NCBI GenBank assembly: GCA_024635755.1
Contig: JAGXIF010000029.1
Span: 38,203-102,202 of the forward strand
Reading direction: 5' to 3'
Source of the DNA: Halothiobacillus sp.
GTDB lineage: Bacteria > Pseudomonadota > Gammaproteobacteria > Halothiobacillales > Halothiobacillaceae
Length of the DNA stretch: 64,000 bases
Below the pieces are notes generated by a model, which saw only the letters and a program-made list of their open reading frames with translations, ran no database searches and had not been told where the DNA came from. Of this stretch, positions 17,549 to 25,845 are shown piece after piece. Every line of letters begins with the position of its first letter. The stretch's first letter is position 1. The position numbers and the translations under genes were made by a program.

Positions 17549-19561
17549 ATGCGTCTGCCGGTCAATATCTTCCTGTGGACCTTTACCGCCACACTGGTGC
17601 CGCTGGTGCTGCTGGTCTGGGGCGTGACCAGCTACAGCGAGCAGCGCTTCCAGGAAGAGATCACTCGCGAGATCGATGAAAACATCGACTCGGTGATCGG
17701 CGAGATGAGCAATCGGATGCGCTACGAGCGGCAAGTGGTCGAGGGCATCGGTCAGGCGCAGGAAATCCAGACGATGCTCAACGCGTTGATGGCATCGTCG
17801 GTGGGCATTCGACACCCCGAGCTGACCTCGATGCGGATCAACGCCAACCGCTTTCTCGCCGGCCTGCAGCGCACCGTTCCCGGGCTGGGCAGTATCCGCA
17901 TTCTGGATGCGGCCGGCAACACGATCATCAAGGTGACCCTCGGCCGGGTGGCCTCGCCGGCCTTCGAGAGCCTCGGCCAGGTCAACTACGTCGAGGAGGA
18001 GTTCGACAACGAGGCCTTCCTGGAGCGACTACAGAGCCTGCCCTCCGACCAGATCAGCTTCATGACCCTGCCCATGGCCTTCGGTGACGCCCTGCCCGAC
18101 CGGGAGCCCAGCACGCTCTACGCCGTTCGGCCATTGCGCAATGTCGATGACCGCACCGCCGGCTACGTGGTGGTCAACACCTTCGGCGAGCACCTCGACC
18201 AGATCCTGTCGTTCTCCCCCCGCCCGCGCGACGGCAAAATCATGATCATCGAACACAACCCCGGGCTGCCCGATCGCGATGGGCTGGTGCTCTACGATGA
18301 CGAGCGCAACCTGGGATTCATCTCGCCCTTCGAAAACGGCTCGGTACCCGCCGAATACAATGCCCGCCGCATCGACGATGGCGCCTTCTGGAACGCGGCC
18401 GTGGCCGAGTCGAACGGCGTCCACCTCGACGCGGACGCCGGCTCGCGCTACTACTATCAGGAATATCACCCCTACCCGCAGAGCCTGACGTCGTGGTTCG
18501 TGGCGTTCAAGTTGCCGGCCGACATCACCAGCGCCCCGTTCCGTGACATTCGCCTGAGCCTGTTCGGTTTCGGCCTGCTGGCCCTGCTCATGAGCCTGTT
18601 GCTCGCCGGACTGGGCGCACGCCACTTCGCCCGGCCGATCACCCGCCTGTCCCAGTCGCTCAAGCAGTTTGCCGACGGCCAGCGTGACCAACCGATCCCG
18701 GTCGACTCGAGCACCACCGAGGTGCGCCAGTTGCAGACCTCGTTCCGCTACCTGACCGAACAGCTCGCCAGCGAGGCCCGTCGGCGCGATCGGGCCGAGA
18801 AGAAGGCCCTCCAGCAGGCCAAGCTGGCCTCCATCGGCGAGATGGCGGCCGGGATCGGCCACGAGATCAACAACCCGCTCAACAACATCCTGACGCTCAC
18901 GCGCCTGATCGAACGACAGATCCCCTCGGAAGACCATGCCACGCACGAGGACATGCGGGATCTGCGCGCCGAGGCGCTGCGTGCCAGTCGCATCGTCCGC
19001 GGCGTCATGAACTTCGCCCGCCAACTGCCCCCCGAGCATGAAACCGTCGAACTGGCCGACTGGCTCGAGGAAGTCGTCGACCGCATGGAACCCGAGGCCA
19101 TGGAGGCCGACGTGCACCTGGCCCTGCTCAGCGCCACGGCCCGGTGCCAGGCCGAATTCGACCCCGCGCAGATGGAGCAGGTCGTAACCAACCTGATTCG
19201 CAACGCGATCCACGCCAGCTCGGTGGGCGGACATATACTGATACAGGCCGAGTGCCTCGCGGACAGCATCCGCATCGAATTTCGCGACGAGGGCAGCGGC
19301 CTGCCGCCAGACCTGATCGATCAGATATTCGATCCGTTCTTCACCACCAAGGAAGTCGACAGGGGCACCGGGCTGGGTCTGTCGATCAGCCTCGGCATCG
19401 TGCAATACCATGGTGGCGAACTGAGCCTGGCAAACCGCCGCGATGCCGGCGAGCCGGATGCCAGCGGCGTGATCGCACGCGTGACCCTACCCAAGAGCAA
19501 GGCCCGGCCGCGCGTGATCCAACAGAACGACACACCCAATCCCCCGACGGCCAGACCATGA
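17549..19561 (+). CDS. Membrane sensor histidine kinase, NtrB/DctB-like, upstream of soxYZ
   Basis: Protein of 670 residues. A first membrane helix (residues 6-25) is followed by a sensor region of some 300 residues facing the periplasm and a second helix (LFGFGLLALLMSLLLAGLGA, about 340-360). A HAMP-like linker follows. The dimerisation/phosphoacceptor site is GEMAAGIGHEINNPL with His438. The ATPase has its N-box at NLIRNAIHAS, DEGSGLPP, the F-box DPFFTTK and GTGLGLSIS. This architecture pairs with sigma-54 activators. It overlaps the regulator gene by 4 bp, and soxYZ lies just beyond, so it probably senses a sulfur-compound or redox signal (inference). Confidence 0.92.
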   Translation: MRLPVNIFLWTFTATLVPLVLLVWGVTSYSEQRFQEEITREIDENIDSVIGEMSNRMRYERQVVEGIGQAQEIQTMLNALMASSVGIRHPELTSMRINANRFLAGLQRTVPGLGSIRILDAAGNTIIKVTLGRVASPAFESLGQVNYVEEEFDNEAFLERLQSLPSDQISFMTLPMAFGDALPDREPSTLYAVRPLRNVDDRTAGYVVVNTFGEHLDQILSFSPRPRDGKIMIIEHNPGLPDRDGLVLYDDERNLGFISPFENGSVPAEYNARRIDDGAFWNAAVAESNGVHLDADAGSRYYYQEYHPYPQSLTSWFVAFKLPADITSAPFRDIRLSLFGFGLLALLMSLLLAGLGARHFARPITRLSQSLKQFADGQRDQPIPVDSSTTEVRQLQTSFRYLTEQLASEARRRDRAEKKALQQAKLASIGEMAAGIGHEINNPLNNILTLTRLIERQIPSEDHATHEDMRDLRAEALRASRIVRGVMNFARQLPPEHETVELADWLEEVVDRMEPEAMEADVHLALLSATARCQAEFDPAQMEQVVTNLIRNAIHASSVGGHILIQAECLADSIRIEFRDEGSGLPPDLIDQIFDPFFTTKEVDRGTGLGLSISLGIVQYHGGELSLANRRDAGEPDASGVIARVTLPKSKARPRVIQQNDTPNPPTARP

Positions 19562-20916
19562 ACAGCAACGCGCCTACCGACAAACAACCCGTGATCGCCT
19601 TCGTCGATGATGACGAACGCGCCTCTGACCTGTTCGCCCGCTACGCCCGCACCGAGGGGCTGACGGTGCACGGCTTCCAGTCGGTGGAAAGCGCCCAGGA
19701 TTGGCTAACCGAGAACCCCGTCGACCTGGTGATCTCGGACCTCAAGATGCCGGGCATGAACGGCCTGGATTTTCTCGAATGGCTGCGTGGCCAGTGGCCG
19801 TCGCTGCCCGTGATCCTGATCACCGGCTACTCGACCATCGACAACGCCATCCAGGCGTTGCGCCTGGGGGCGAGCGACTTCATCAAGAAGCCCTACGACC
19901 CCGAGTCGCTGATCGAGTTAGTCCACCGCCTGCTGGGGGACGAATCGGCTCCGCCGCCGACCGCGATCGACTCGACCGAGCGGGCCATGCTGGGCGCCTC
20001 CCCGGCCATCGAGGCGACCTACCGGATCATCGACAAGATCCGCGACGTGCGCATCAACGTGATGATCGAGGGCGAGTCCGGCTCGGGCAAGGAACTAGCC
20101 GCTCGCGCCACCCACGAGCGTTCGGACTTCGCCCACACCCCTTACATCGTGATCGACTGCGGCGCGCTGACCGACACCTTGTTGGAGAACGAGCTGTTCG
20201 GTCACGAGAAAGGCGCTTTCACCGGGGCGAACGCCGCCAAGACCGGATTGCTGGAGGTCGCCAGCGGCGGCACCGTCTTTCTCGACGAGATCGGCAATAT
20301 CTCGGATGCCATGCAGGTCAAGCTGCTGCGGGTAGTCCAGGAGCAGGAAATCACCCGGGTTGGCGGCGTGCAGACCATCCCCATCGACGTGCGCTTCATC
20401 GTCGCCAGCAATCGCAATCTCGCCGAGATGGTCCGGCTGGGCGAATTCCGCCACGACCTGTATCACCGGCTCAATGTCGTGCGCCTACAGATGCCGCCGC
20501 TGCGTGAACGGCGCACGGACATCCCCGTGCTCGCGCAGCATTTCATCGACGAGTTCGCCCGCCGCTTCCACCGTCCGGCAAAGGGGCTGACCGAACGGGC
20601 GCAAAAGGCCATCCTCGACTACCCGTGGCCGGGTAATGTGCGGGAACTGAAGAACGCGATCGAGCGCGCCGTGGCCCTGTCCGACAGCGAGGAAATCGAC
20701 CTCGAACTGGGCGGCGAGGCCACCGCCGCCACCGGCGGCTCCATCGAGACCACTGCCGCCATCGATGCCGACCACCCCACCCTCGAGGAGCTCGAGCGGC
20801 GGTACATCGAGAAAACGCTCGAACACGCCGAGGGCAACCGCGAGAAGACGGCCAGCATTCTCGGCATCAACAAGTCCACCCTGTGGCGCAAGCTGCAGGG
20901 CTACGAGAAGCGCTAG
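19558..20916 (+). CDS. NtrC-family sigma-54-dependent response regulator upstream of soxYZ
   Basis: Protein of 452 residues. The receiver domain has its acidic pocket in FVDDDE, phospho-acceptor Asp61 in VISDLKMPG and Lys in FIKKPYD. The AAA+ domain has Walker A GESGSGKE (172-179), the sigma-54 contact loop GAFTGA (219-224, intact) and Walker B FLDEIG (241-246). A C-terminal Fis-type helix-turn-helix reads NREKTASILGINKSTLWRKL. All residues needed to drive sigma-54 RNA polymerase are present. The next promoter downstream is a -24/-12 site before soxY, so this regulator is the obvious activator of soxYZ. The start ATG overlaps the kinase stop. Confidence 0.94.
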   Translation: MNSNAPTDKQPVIAFVDDDERASDLFARYARTEGLTVHGFQSVESAQDWLTENPVDLVISDLKMPGMNGLDFLEWLRGQWPSLPVILITGYSTIDNAIQALRLGASDFIKKPYDPESLIELVHRLLGDESAPPPTAIDSTERAMLGASPAIEATYRIIDKIRDVRINVMIEGESGSGKELAARATHERSDFAHTPYIVIDCGALTDTLLENELFGHEKGAFTGANAAKTGLLEVASGGTVFLDEIGNISDAMQVKLLRVVQEQEITRVGGVQTIPIDVRFIVASNRNLAEMVRLGEFRHDLYHRLNVVRLQMPPLRERRTDIPVLAQHFIDEFARRFHRPAKGLTERAQKAILDYPWPGNVRELKNAIERAVALSDSEEIDLELGGEATAATGGSIETTAAIDADHPTLEELERRYIEKTLEHAEGNREKTASILGINKSTLWRKLQGYEKR

Positions 20917-20941
20917 CCGGTCATGCCTCGGCGTTGGTTGC

Positions 20942-20985
20942 TGCAATGTTTGCCGAGCGTACATTGCATATTGCAATCTGCAATC
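20942..20985 (+). promoter_or_regulatory. Cluster of TGCAAT boxes: putative upstream activator sites for soxYZ
   Basis: Four TGCAAT half-sites lie within 44 bp. TGCAATGT (20942-20949) and ACATTGCA (20961-20968) form a perfect inverted repeat with an 11-base spacer. ATTGCA-TAT-TGCAAT (20963-20977) is a second perfect palindrome sharing one arm. TGCAATC is repeated in tandem (20972-20978, 20979-20985). The centres lie about 90-105 bp upstream of the predicted start site, the normal place for an NtrC-type activator. Confidence 0.7.
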
Positions 20986-21032
20986 CGCGCCAGACCTCGC
21001 GCATACACTTTGCGTTTCAACGACTTGCATAG

Positions 21033-21049
21033 TTGGCACGCCCCATGCC
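21033..21049 (+). promoter_or_regulatory. Sigma-54 (-24/-12) promoter of soxYZ
   Basis: TTGGCACGCCCCATGCC matches the TGGCAC-N5-TTGC type. The invariant GG (21035-21036) and GC (21047-21048) are separated by exactly 10 bases. Transcription would begin near 21060, giving a leader of about 35 bases with a GAGGAG ribosome-binding site before soxY. No comparable sigma-70 pair is visible in the same interval. Confidence 0.82.
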
Positions 21050-21093
21050 TTATCTAGGGCGTGGACAACCACACATTAACGAGGAGTTAAGAT

Positions 21094-21564
21094 ATGCAAA
21101 CCAAGCGTCGCGTATTTCTGAAGGGCAGCCTCGCTGCCAGTGCTGCTGGCCTGGCCGTTGGTGCCGGTCTGCTTTCCCCGCGCACTGTACTGGCCGCCGA
21201 TTGGCCGCAGAGCGCATTCGATACCGAAGGCATGGACAACGCCATGGACGAGCTGTTCGGTTCCCATGACGTTGCCGATTCCGGCGACATCAGCGTCAAG
21301 GCCCCGGACATCGCCGAGAACGGCGCTGTGGTTCCGGTCACGATCGAGTCGTCCATTGCTGGCACCAACAAGATTGCGATCATGGTCGCTTCCAACCCGA
21401 CCCCGCTGGTTGCTTCTTTCGACCTGATGGGTGCCAACCCGTTCGTCTCCACCCGTATCCGTATGGGTTCGACTGACAACGTGACTGGCGTGGTTCAAGC
21501 TGGTGGCAAGCTGTACAAGGCCGGCAAGGAAGTGAAGGTAACCATCGGTGGCTGCGGCGGCTAA
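21094..21564 (+). CDS. soxY: Thiosulfate oxidation carrier protein SoxY
   Basis: Periplasmic sulfur carrier of 156 residues. With SoxZ it holds sulfur intermediates as a thiol adduct while SoxAX, SoxB and SoxCD act on them. A twin-arginine signal (KRRVFLK, then ASAAGLAVGAGLL) is at the N-terminus. The C-terminus is VTIGGCGG, with carrier Cys154 on the flexible swinging arm. It is followed by soxZ 57 bp downstream. It sits alone with soxZ, without soxXAB, and is preceded by a two-component system and a sigma-54 promoter. GAGGAG lies 7 bp before the ATG. Confidence 0.97.
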   Translation: MQTKRRVFLKGSLAASAAGLAVGAGLLSPRTVLAADWPQSAFDTEGMDNAMDELFGSHDVADSGDISVKAPDIAENGAVVPVTIESSIAGTNKIAIMVASNPTPLVASFDLMGANPFVSTRIRMGSTDNVTGVVQAGGKLYKAGKEVKVTIGGCGG

Positions 21565-21621
21565 TCAGCCTCTACGACCGAAGTCATTGAATACAGACAG
21601 ATAATCCAAGAGGTATAGATT

Positions 21622-21927
21622 ATGTCTACTATCCGCATGCGTATTTCCCCGGCTGGCGACGTTCTTGACGTGAAGGCCCTGGTCCGTCACCCGATGGAAT
21701 CCGGCAACCGCGAAGACAAGTCCACCGGCGAGAAGATCCCGGCGAACTACATCCAGGTACTCAACGTTGAGGTCAACGGTGAGCAGGTGATGCAGGGCAA
21801 CCTGTCAGAAGCTGTCTCCAAGAACCCGTACATCAACATCAAGGTACCGGGCAAGAAAGGTGACGAGGTCACGATCTCTTGGACCTCCAACACCGGTGAG
21901 TCCGACGAGGCAAGCCAGGCTGCCTAA
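21622..21927 (+). CDS. soxZ: Thiosulfate oxidation carrier complex protein SoxZ
   Basis: SoxY partner of 101 residues with an immunoglobulin-like beta fold, cytoplasmically made and exported with SoxY. MRISPAGDVLDVKALVRHPM, YIQVLNVEVNGE and KVPGKKGDEVTISW are typical. It has no signal peptide of its own, as expected. An AGAGG site lies upstream of the ATG. The gene ends the operon and is followed by a strong terminator. Confidence 0.97.
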   Translation: MSTIRMRISPAGDVLDVKALVRHPMESGNREDKSTGEKIPANYIQVLNVEVNGEQVMQGNLSEAVSKNPYINIKVPGKKGDEVTISWTSNTGESDEASQAA

Positions 21928-21956
21928 GGCAGACTGACAGCGCACTTGATCGACAA

Positions 21957-21982
21957 GCCCGCCATCCGGCGGGCTTTTTTTT
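21957..21982 (+). terminator. Intrinsic terminator of soxYZ
   Basis: GCCCGCC (21957-21963), loop ATCC and GGCGGGC (21968-21974) are followed by eight T. This is a textbook rho-independent terminator 30 bp after the soxZ stop. Confidence 0.95.
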
Positions 21983-21999
21983 GCATCCGGTTTTCTGGC

Positions 22000-22449
22000 T
22001 CAAGGGGTGGGCGCCTCCAGCCAGAAGGTCACCGGTCCGTCGTTGACCAGTTCCACCTGCATGTCCGCGCCGAAACGTCCCGTAGCCACGCCCCCTGGAT
22101 GCGACTCTCGCAAGGCGGTGACAAACACGTCGAACAGCCGGCTGGCATCGGCCGGATCGGCCGCAGGGGTAAAACTGGGACGGTTGCCGCGCTGGGTATC
22201 GGCCGCCAGCGTGAACTGCGGCACCGCCAGCACCCCGCCACCCTGATCGCGGACCGACCGATTCATGCGCCCGACCTCATCGGGGAACACCCGGTAGTTC
22301 ATCACCCGCTCGGCCAACCGCCGTGCCTGGTCCGGGCCGTCGCCCTGCGCCACTCCCACCAGGCAGACCAGGCCCGGACCGATCTCGCCGATCGACTCGC
22401 CGCCCACCCGCACGCATCCATATGTCGCCCGCTGGATCAACGCAATCAT
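22000..22449 (-). CDS. dtd: D-aminoacyl-tRNA deacylase
   Basis: Removes D-amino acids wrongly attached to tRNA. The protein of 149 residues matches the family length. [15 protein letters not shown], the [17 protein letters not shown] core and [10 protein letters not shown] at the C-terminus are diagnostic. The start at 22449 fits the family N-terminus; the nine upstream residues do not. It overlaps the end of the pip gene by 4 bp, so the two are coupled. It is convergent with soxYZ. Confidence 0.94.
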   Translation of the reverse strand: MIALIQRATYGCVRVGGESIGEIGPGLVCLVGVAQGDGPDQARRLAERVMNYRVFPDEVGRMNRSVRDQGGGVLAVPQFTLAADTQRGNRPSFTPAADPADASRLFDVFVTALRESHPGGVATGRFGADMQVELVNDGPVTFWLEAPTP

Positions 22450-23414
22450 GCCGAACCACCTCCGGAGGCGGACCACTGGTCGGCAAGACGGTCGGTCGCC
22501 CGCACCAATGCATCGATGATCCCCGGCTCACTGGCCGCATGCCCCGCATCGTCGACCACCTCGAAGCCCGCCGAGGGCCAGCGTTCATGCAGGGCATGGG
22601 CCTGGTCGACTGGACAGACCATGTCGTAGCGACCATGGACGATGTGCCCCGGAATATCGGCCAGGGCGTCCATCCCCTCGAGCAGCGGCCGATCAAGAAA
22701 CGCGCCGTGGCTGAAGTAATGGTTCTCGATCCGGGCGATCGACAGGGCGTTGTGCGGGTTGGCAAAGTAGTCGACCACCTCGGCCTCGGGGCGCAACGTG
22801 GCGCAACGCCCCTCCCATACCGACCAGGCCTGCGCGGCGTGGTACTGGGCAATCTGATCCGGCCCATTTAGCAGCCGACGATAGGCGGCCACCAGATCAT
22901 CACGCTCCTCGACGGGGATCGGTTCGAGGTAGTCCTGCCAGTAATCCGGGAACACGCGGCTGGCGCCATGCTGGTAGAACCAGTGGATATCCTCGGCGCG
23001 ACAAAGGAACACACCTCGCAGGATCAATCCCATCACGCGCTCCGGATGGGCCTGCGCGTAGGCCAGTGCCAGCGTCGACCCCCAGGACCCGCCGAACACC
23101 AGCCAACGCTCCACCTCCAGTTCCTCGCGGATACGCTCGAGGTCGGCGACCAGGTCGGCGGTGGTGTTCGCCTCGAGCCCGGCGTGCGGGGTGGAACGCC
23201 CTGCCCCGCGCTGATCGGGCAAGATGATCCGGTAACGATCGGGATCGAAGAAACGCCGATGCATCAGCGTGCAACCCGCACCGGGCCCGCCGTGCAGGAA
23301 CAGCGCCGGGATGCCGCTCAGGCGCCCGCATTCCTCGACATGCAGGACATGCCCATCGCCAACCGGCAGGCTGTGGTTGACCAGGGTCTCGACAGGGGGA
23401 TAGAGCGAACGCAT
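22446..23414 (-). CDS. pip: Proline iminopeptidase
   Basis: Alpha/beta-hydrolase of 322 residues (peptidase family S33) that releases N-terminal proline from peptides. The oxyanion HGGPGAGC follows FLHG. The nucleophile Ser is in [17 protein letters not shown]. Asp and His lie in HGRYDMVCP and the [11 protein letters not shown] segment. The start at 23414 ([11 protein letters not shown]) matches the family; earlier in-frame methionines give an unlikely N-terminus. It is the first gene of a pip-dtd pair. Confidence 0.92.
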   Translation of the reverse strand: MRSLYPPVETLVNHSLPVGDGHVLHVEECGRLSGIPALFLHGGPGAGCTLMHRRFFDPDRYRIILPDQRGAGRSTPHAGLEANTTADLVADLERIREELEVERWLVFGGSWGSTLALAYAQAHPERVMGLILRGVFLCRAEDIHWFYQHGASRVFPDYWQDYLEPIPVEERDDLVAAYRRLLNGPDQIAQYHAAQAWSVWEGRCATLRPEAEVVDYFANPHNALSIARIENHYFSHGAFLDRPLLEGMDALADIPGHIVHGRYDMVCPVDQAHALHERWPSAGFEVVDDAGHAASEPGIIDALVRATDRLADQWSASGGGSA

Positions 23415-23695
23415 TCGGGCAGACCTCGTTTGTCTCGGATGACGCACCGCCCCGCGCTTTGGGGGCGGACGGATCGATTCAAGTGTAAACCCTCGTCGGA
23501 CGAGACTCATGGCCAGCACGCCAGCCCCATTCAGACGCATCGGGCGTCACGACCTGCCTCACGGCGGTGCACTCGGGCGGCCCGCCACCTGACCAGGCAG
23601 CTGACTATGCACCCGGCCGGGCGGCGGTCGACCCGGCGGCGCAGCTGGTCCACTTATTGCGCTACAGGCCCCCATCCACCAGCCGGAGCCCGCCC

Positions 23696-23962
23696 ATGTC
23701 ACAACGCCAGGAAATGCAGCAATGGATCGCCCTCAAGCGCGCATTGGAGAAAGACATGGGGGGCGCGGTCGACATGCAGCGGTATGGCGTCCAGCAGCGG
23801 TTGCTGCGACTGGCCCGGGCCAGCGAAGACCCCGCGGTAATCTCGCTGGCCCGGGCGCTCGAACGTGGCCCCGCGTCGACGAGAGACCGCGAGAAAGAGC
23901 GCCTCGACGAGGGCGAACGCATCAAGGGCTATTACCGCGGTCGCCTCATCTACCGGGATTGA
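23696..23962 (+). CDS. Small conserved-looking hypothetical protein
   Basis: Eighty-eight residues, highly charged and helical (WIALKRALEKDMGGAVDMQ, LLRLARASEDPAVISLARALE), ending in YYRGRLIYRD. There is no signal peptide or membrane segment. The start at 23696 was chosen because upstream in-frame codons look like non-coding, proline-rich DNA. I do not recognise the family. It lies 72 bp before the ttcA-like gene on the same strand. Confidence 0.55.
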   Translation: MSQRQEMQQWIALKRALEKDMGGAVDMQRYGVQQRLLRLARASEDPAVISLARALERGPASTRDREKERLDEGERIKGYYRGRLIYRD

Positions 23963-24034
23963 CCCCCCCCATGGTGGCTCGCCCGCATCGGCTGGTAAGA
24001 TAGCGCGTCCACCAACCCCGCGACCGACACCTTC

Positions 24035-24886
24035 ATGCCCCCTTCCGTCGACACATTCCCCAGCCATTCGGACCATGCCTCCACACAGACGGCCGGCTGG
24101 GCCACGCCGGGCCGCGGACTGCAGAAACTGGTCTCCCGCGCGGTGATGCACTACCGCATGCTTCACCACGGCGACCGGCTGCTGCTGGGCCTGTCCGGCG
24201 GCAAGGACTCGTTGTCGCTGCTACATATCCTGCGGCACATCCAGCGGCGCGCGCCGATCGACTTCTCCATCGCGGCAGTGACCATCGATCCGATGGTGCC
24301 GGGCTTCGACCCCGGGCCACTGGCCGGCTACCTCGAATCCCTGGGCGTGACCTATCACCGGGTGCGCGAGGATATCGTCGGACTGGCCGACGAACACATG
24401 AGCGGTGATTCCTACTGCTCGTTTTGCTCGCGCCTCAAGCGCGGACTGATCTACCGGCTGGCCCGCGACGAAGGCTACAACGTCCTCGCCCTGGCCCAGC
24501 ATCTCGACGACCTGGCCGAGAGCTTCATGATGAGCGCCTTCCATGGCGGCAAGCTCAACACGATGAAGGCGCACTACCTCAATGACGCCGGCGACGTGCG
24601 CATCATCCGGCCGCTGGTCCACGTGCGCGAGTCGGCCCTGATCGATTTCGCCCGTCGCCATCGGCTGCCGGTGATCAACGACAACTGCCCCGCGTGCTTC
24701 GCCATGCCCACCCAGCGCGAGCACTTCAAGCAGTTGCTGGCACAGGAGGAGCAGGCCAACGGCCAGCTGTTCCACTCGCTGAAATCGGCCATGGGGCCAC
24801 TGATCGAGGAAGGAGCGCAGCGGGCGATTGCGCACGCCGAAGCCCAAGCCCATACCGCACCCCTGCCGCGGGATCGGCGCGCATGA
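24035..24886 (+). CDS. ttcA: TtcA-family tRNA 2-thiocytidine synthetase-like protein
   Basis: PP-loop ATPase of 283 residues; TtcA thiolates C32 of tRNA using an Fe-S cluster. The PP-loop is SGGKDS (about 55-60). CSFC within SYCSFCSRLKRGLIYRLAR gives the first cysteine pair. AFHGGKLNTMKAHYL resembles the TtcA FYGGKLKAM segment. A second pair lies in NDNCPACF where E. coli TtcA has PCNLCGS. The family is clear, but the C-terminal cysteine context and short tail (KSAMGPLIEEG) differ from canonical TtcA, so a paralogous specificity is possible. It overlaps the next gene by 4 bp. Confidence 0.8.
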   Translation: MPPSVDTFPSHSDHASTQTAGWATPGRGLQKLVSRAVMHYRMLHHGDRLLLGLSGGKDSLSLLHILRHIQRRAPIDFSIAAVTIDPMVPGFDPGPLAGYLESLGVTYHRVREDIVGLADEHMSGDSYCSFCSRLKRGLIYRLARDEGYNVLALAQHLDDLAESFMMSAFHGGKLNTMKAHYLNDAGDVRIIRPLVHVRESALIDFARRHRLPVINDNCPACFAMPTQREHFKQLLAQEEQANGQLFHSLKSAMGPLIEEGAQRAIAHAEAQAHTAPLPRDRRA

Positions 24887-25845
24887 GCCGCAGCCGCGAC
24901 ACCACCTGGCTCCGCCTGCGAGGGCGGCTGCGGGCGGCGGCTGCAGGGGTCGCGCTGGGGATGCTCGGCAAGCTGTCGCTGCGCGGCGCGCAGCGCCTGG
25001 GTCGCTGGCTGGGAAAACTGGCGTGGTGGATGAACGGCACAATCCGGCGCAACATCGAGGACAACCTCGCGCGCTGCCTGCCGGAGCTGGATCCCGACCA
25101 ACGCCGGGCACTCGCGCGGGAGAACCTGATCGAGACCGGCAAGACCCTGATGGAAACGGGGCCAGCCTGGCGCTGGCCGCGCGAGCGCATCGAGTCGACC
25201 ATCGCCGGCATGCCGGGTTTCGAGCCGATCGCGCAGGCAGTCAACGACGGCCGCGGCGCGATCCTGCTGGCCCCGCACCTAGGGTCTTGGGAGATCGGCG
25301 GACTGGCCACGGCCCTGCGCGTACCGACCACCGCCTTGTACCGGCCGCCGCGCGACCCCGCGATCGAGACATTGCTCGTCGAGGCTCGTTCACGCCTGGG
25401 CATGCAGCTGGCCCCCGCCAGTTTGGGCGGGGTGCGCAAGCTGCTGGCCGCACTCAAGCGCGGCGAGCTGGTTGCCATCCTGCCGGACCAGTCGCCGCGA
25501 CGCGGTGAGGGCGTGCTGGCGCCGTTTTTCGCCCACGATGCGCTCACCATGACCCTGGTCCGCACCCTCTCCCGACGCAGCGGCGCGCCAGCCTTCACCG
25601 GCTGGGCCGAGCGCCTCCCCGACGGCCGGGGTTTTCACATGCACTATGCCCCGGTGCGCGAGCCGATCAATCGCGACGACCCGGTGGAGGCAGCGGCCGC
25701 GCTCAATCGGGCGATCGAGTCACTGGTGCGCCAGCGTCCCGTGCAGTACCAGTGGAGCTATCGTCGCTTCCGTCGCCAGCACAGTGGGGCCGAGCGGCCC
25801 CGTCGGAACGGGGATTCGGGCAATTCGGGCAATACGGGGGCTTAA
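24883..25845 (+). CDS. LpxL/HtrB-type lysophospholipid acyltransferase family protein (1)
   Basis: Inner-membrane acyltransferase of 320 residues that adds secondary acyl chains to lipid A or a related lipid. The catalytic HX4E is HLGSWE in LLAPHLGSWEIGGL. ALYRPPRDPAIE and ILPDQSPRRGEGVLAPFF are the typical following blocks. WSYRRFRR is near the C-terminus. The start ATG overlaps the ttcA stop (ATGA). Residues after 305 are low complexity and include a GNSGNSGN repeat. It runs convergently into a second member of the same family. Confidence 0.88.
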   Translation: MSRSRDTTWLRLRGRLRAAAAGVALGMLGKLSLRGAQRLGRWLGKLAWWMNGTIRRNIEDNLARCLPELDPDQRRALARENLIETGKTLMETGPAWRWPRERIESTIAGMPGFEPIAQAVNDGRGAILLAPHLGSWEIGGLATALRVPTTALYRPPRDPAIETLLVEARSRLGMQLAPASLGGVRKLLAALKRGELVAILPDQSPRRGEGVLAPFFAHDALTMTLVRTLSRRSGAPAFTGWAERLPDGRGFHMHYAPVREPINRDDPVEAAAALNRAIESLVRQRPVQYQWSYRRFRRQHSGAERPRRNGDSGNSGNTGA

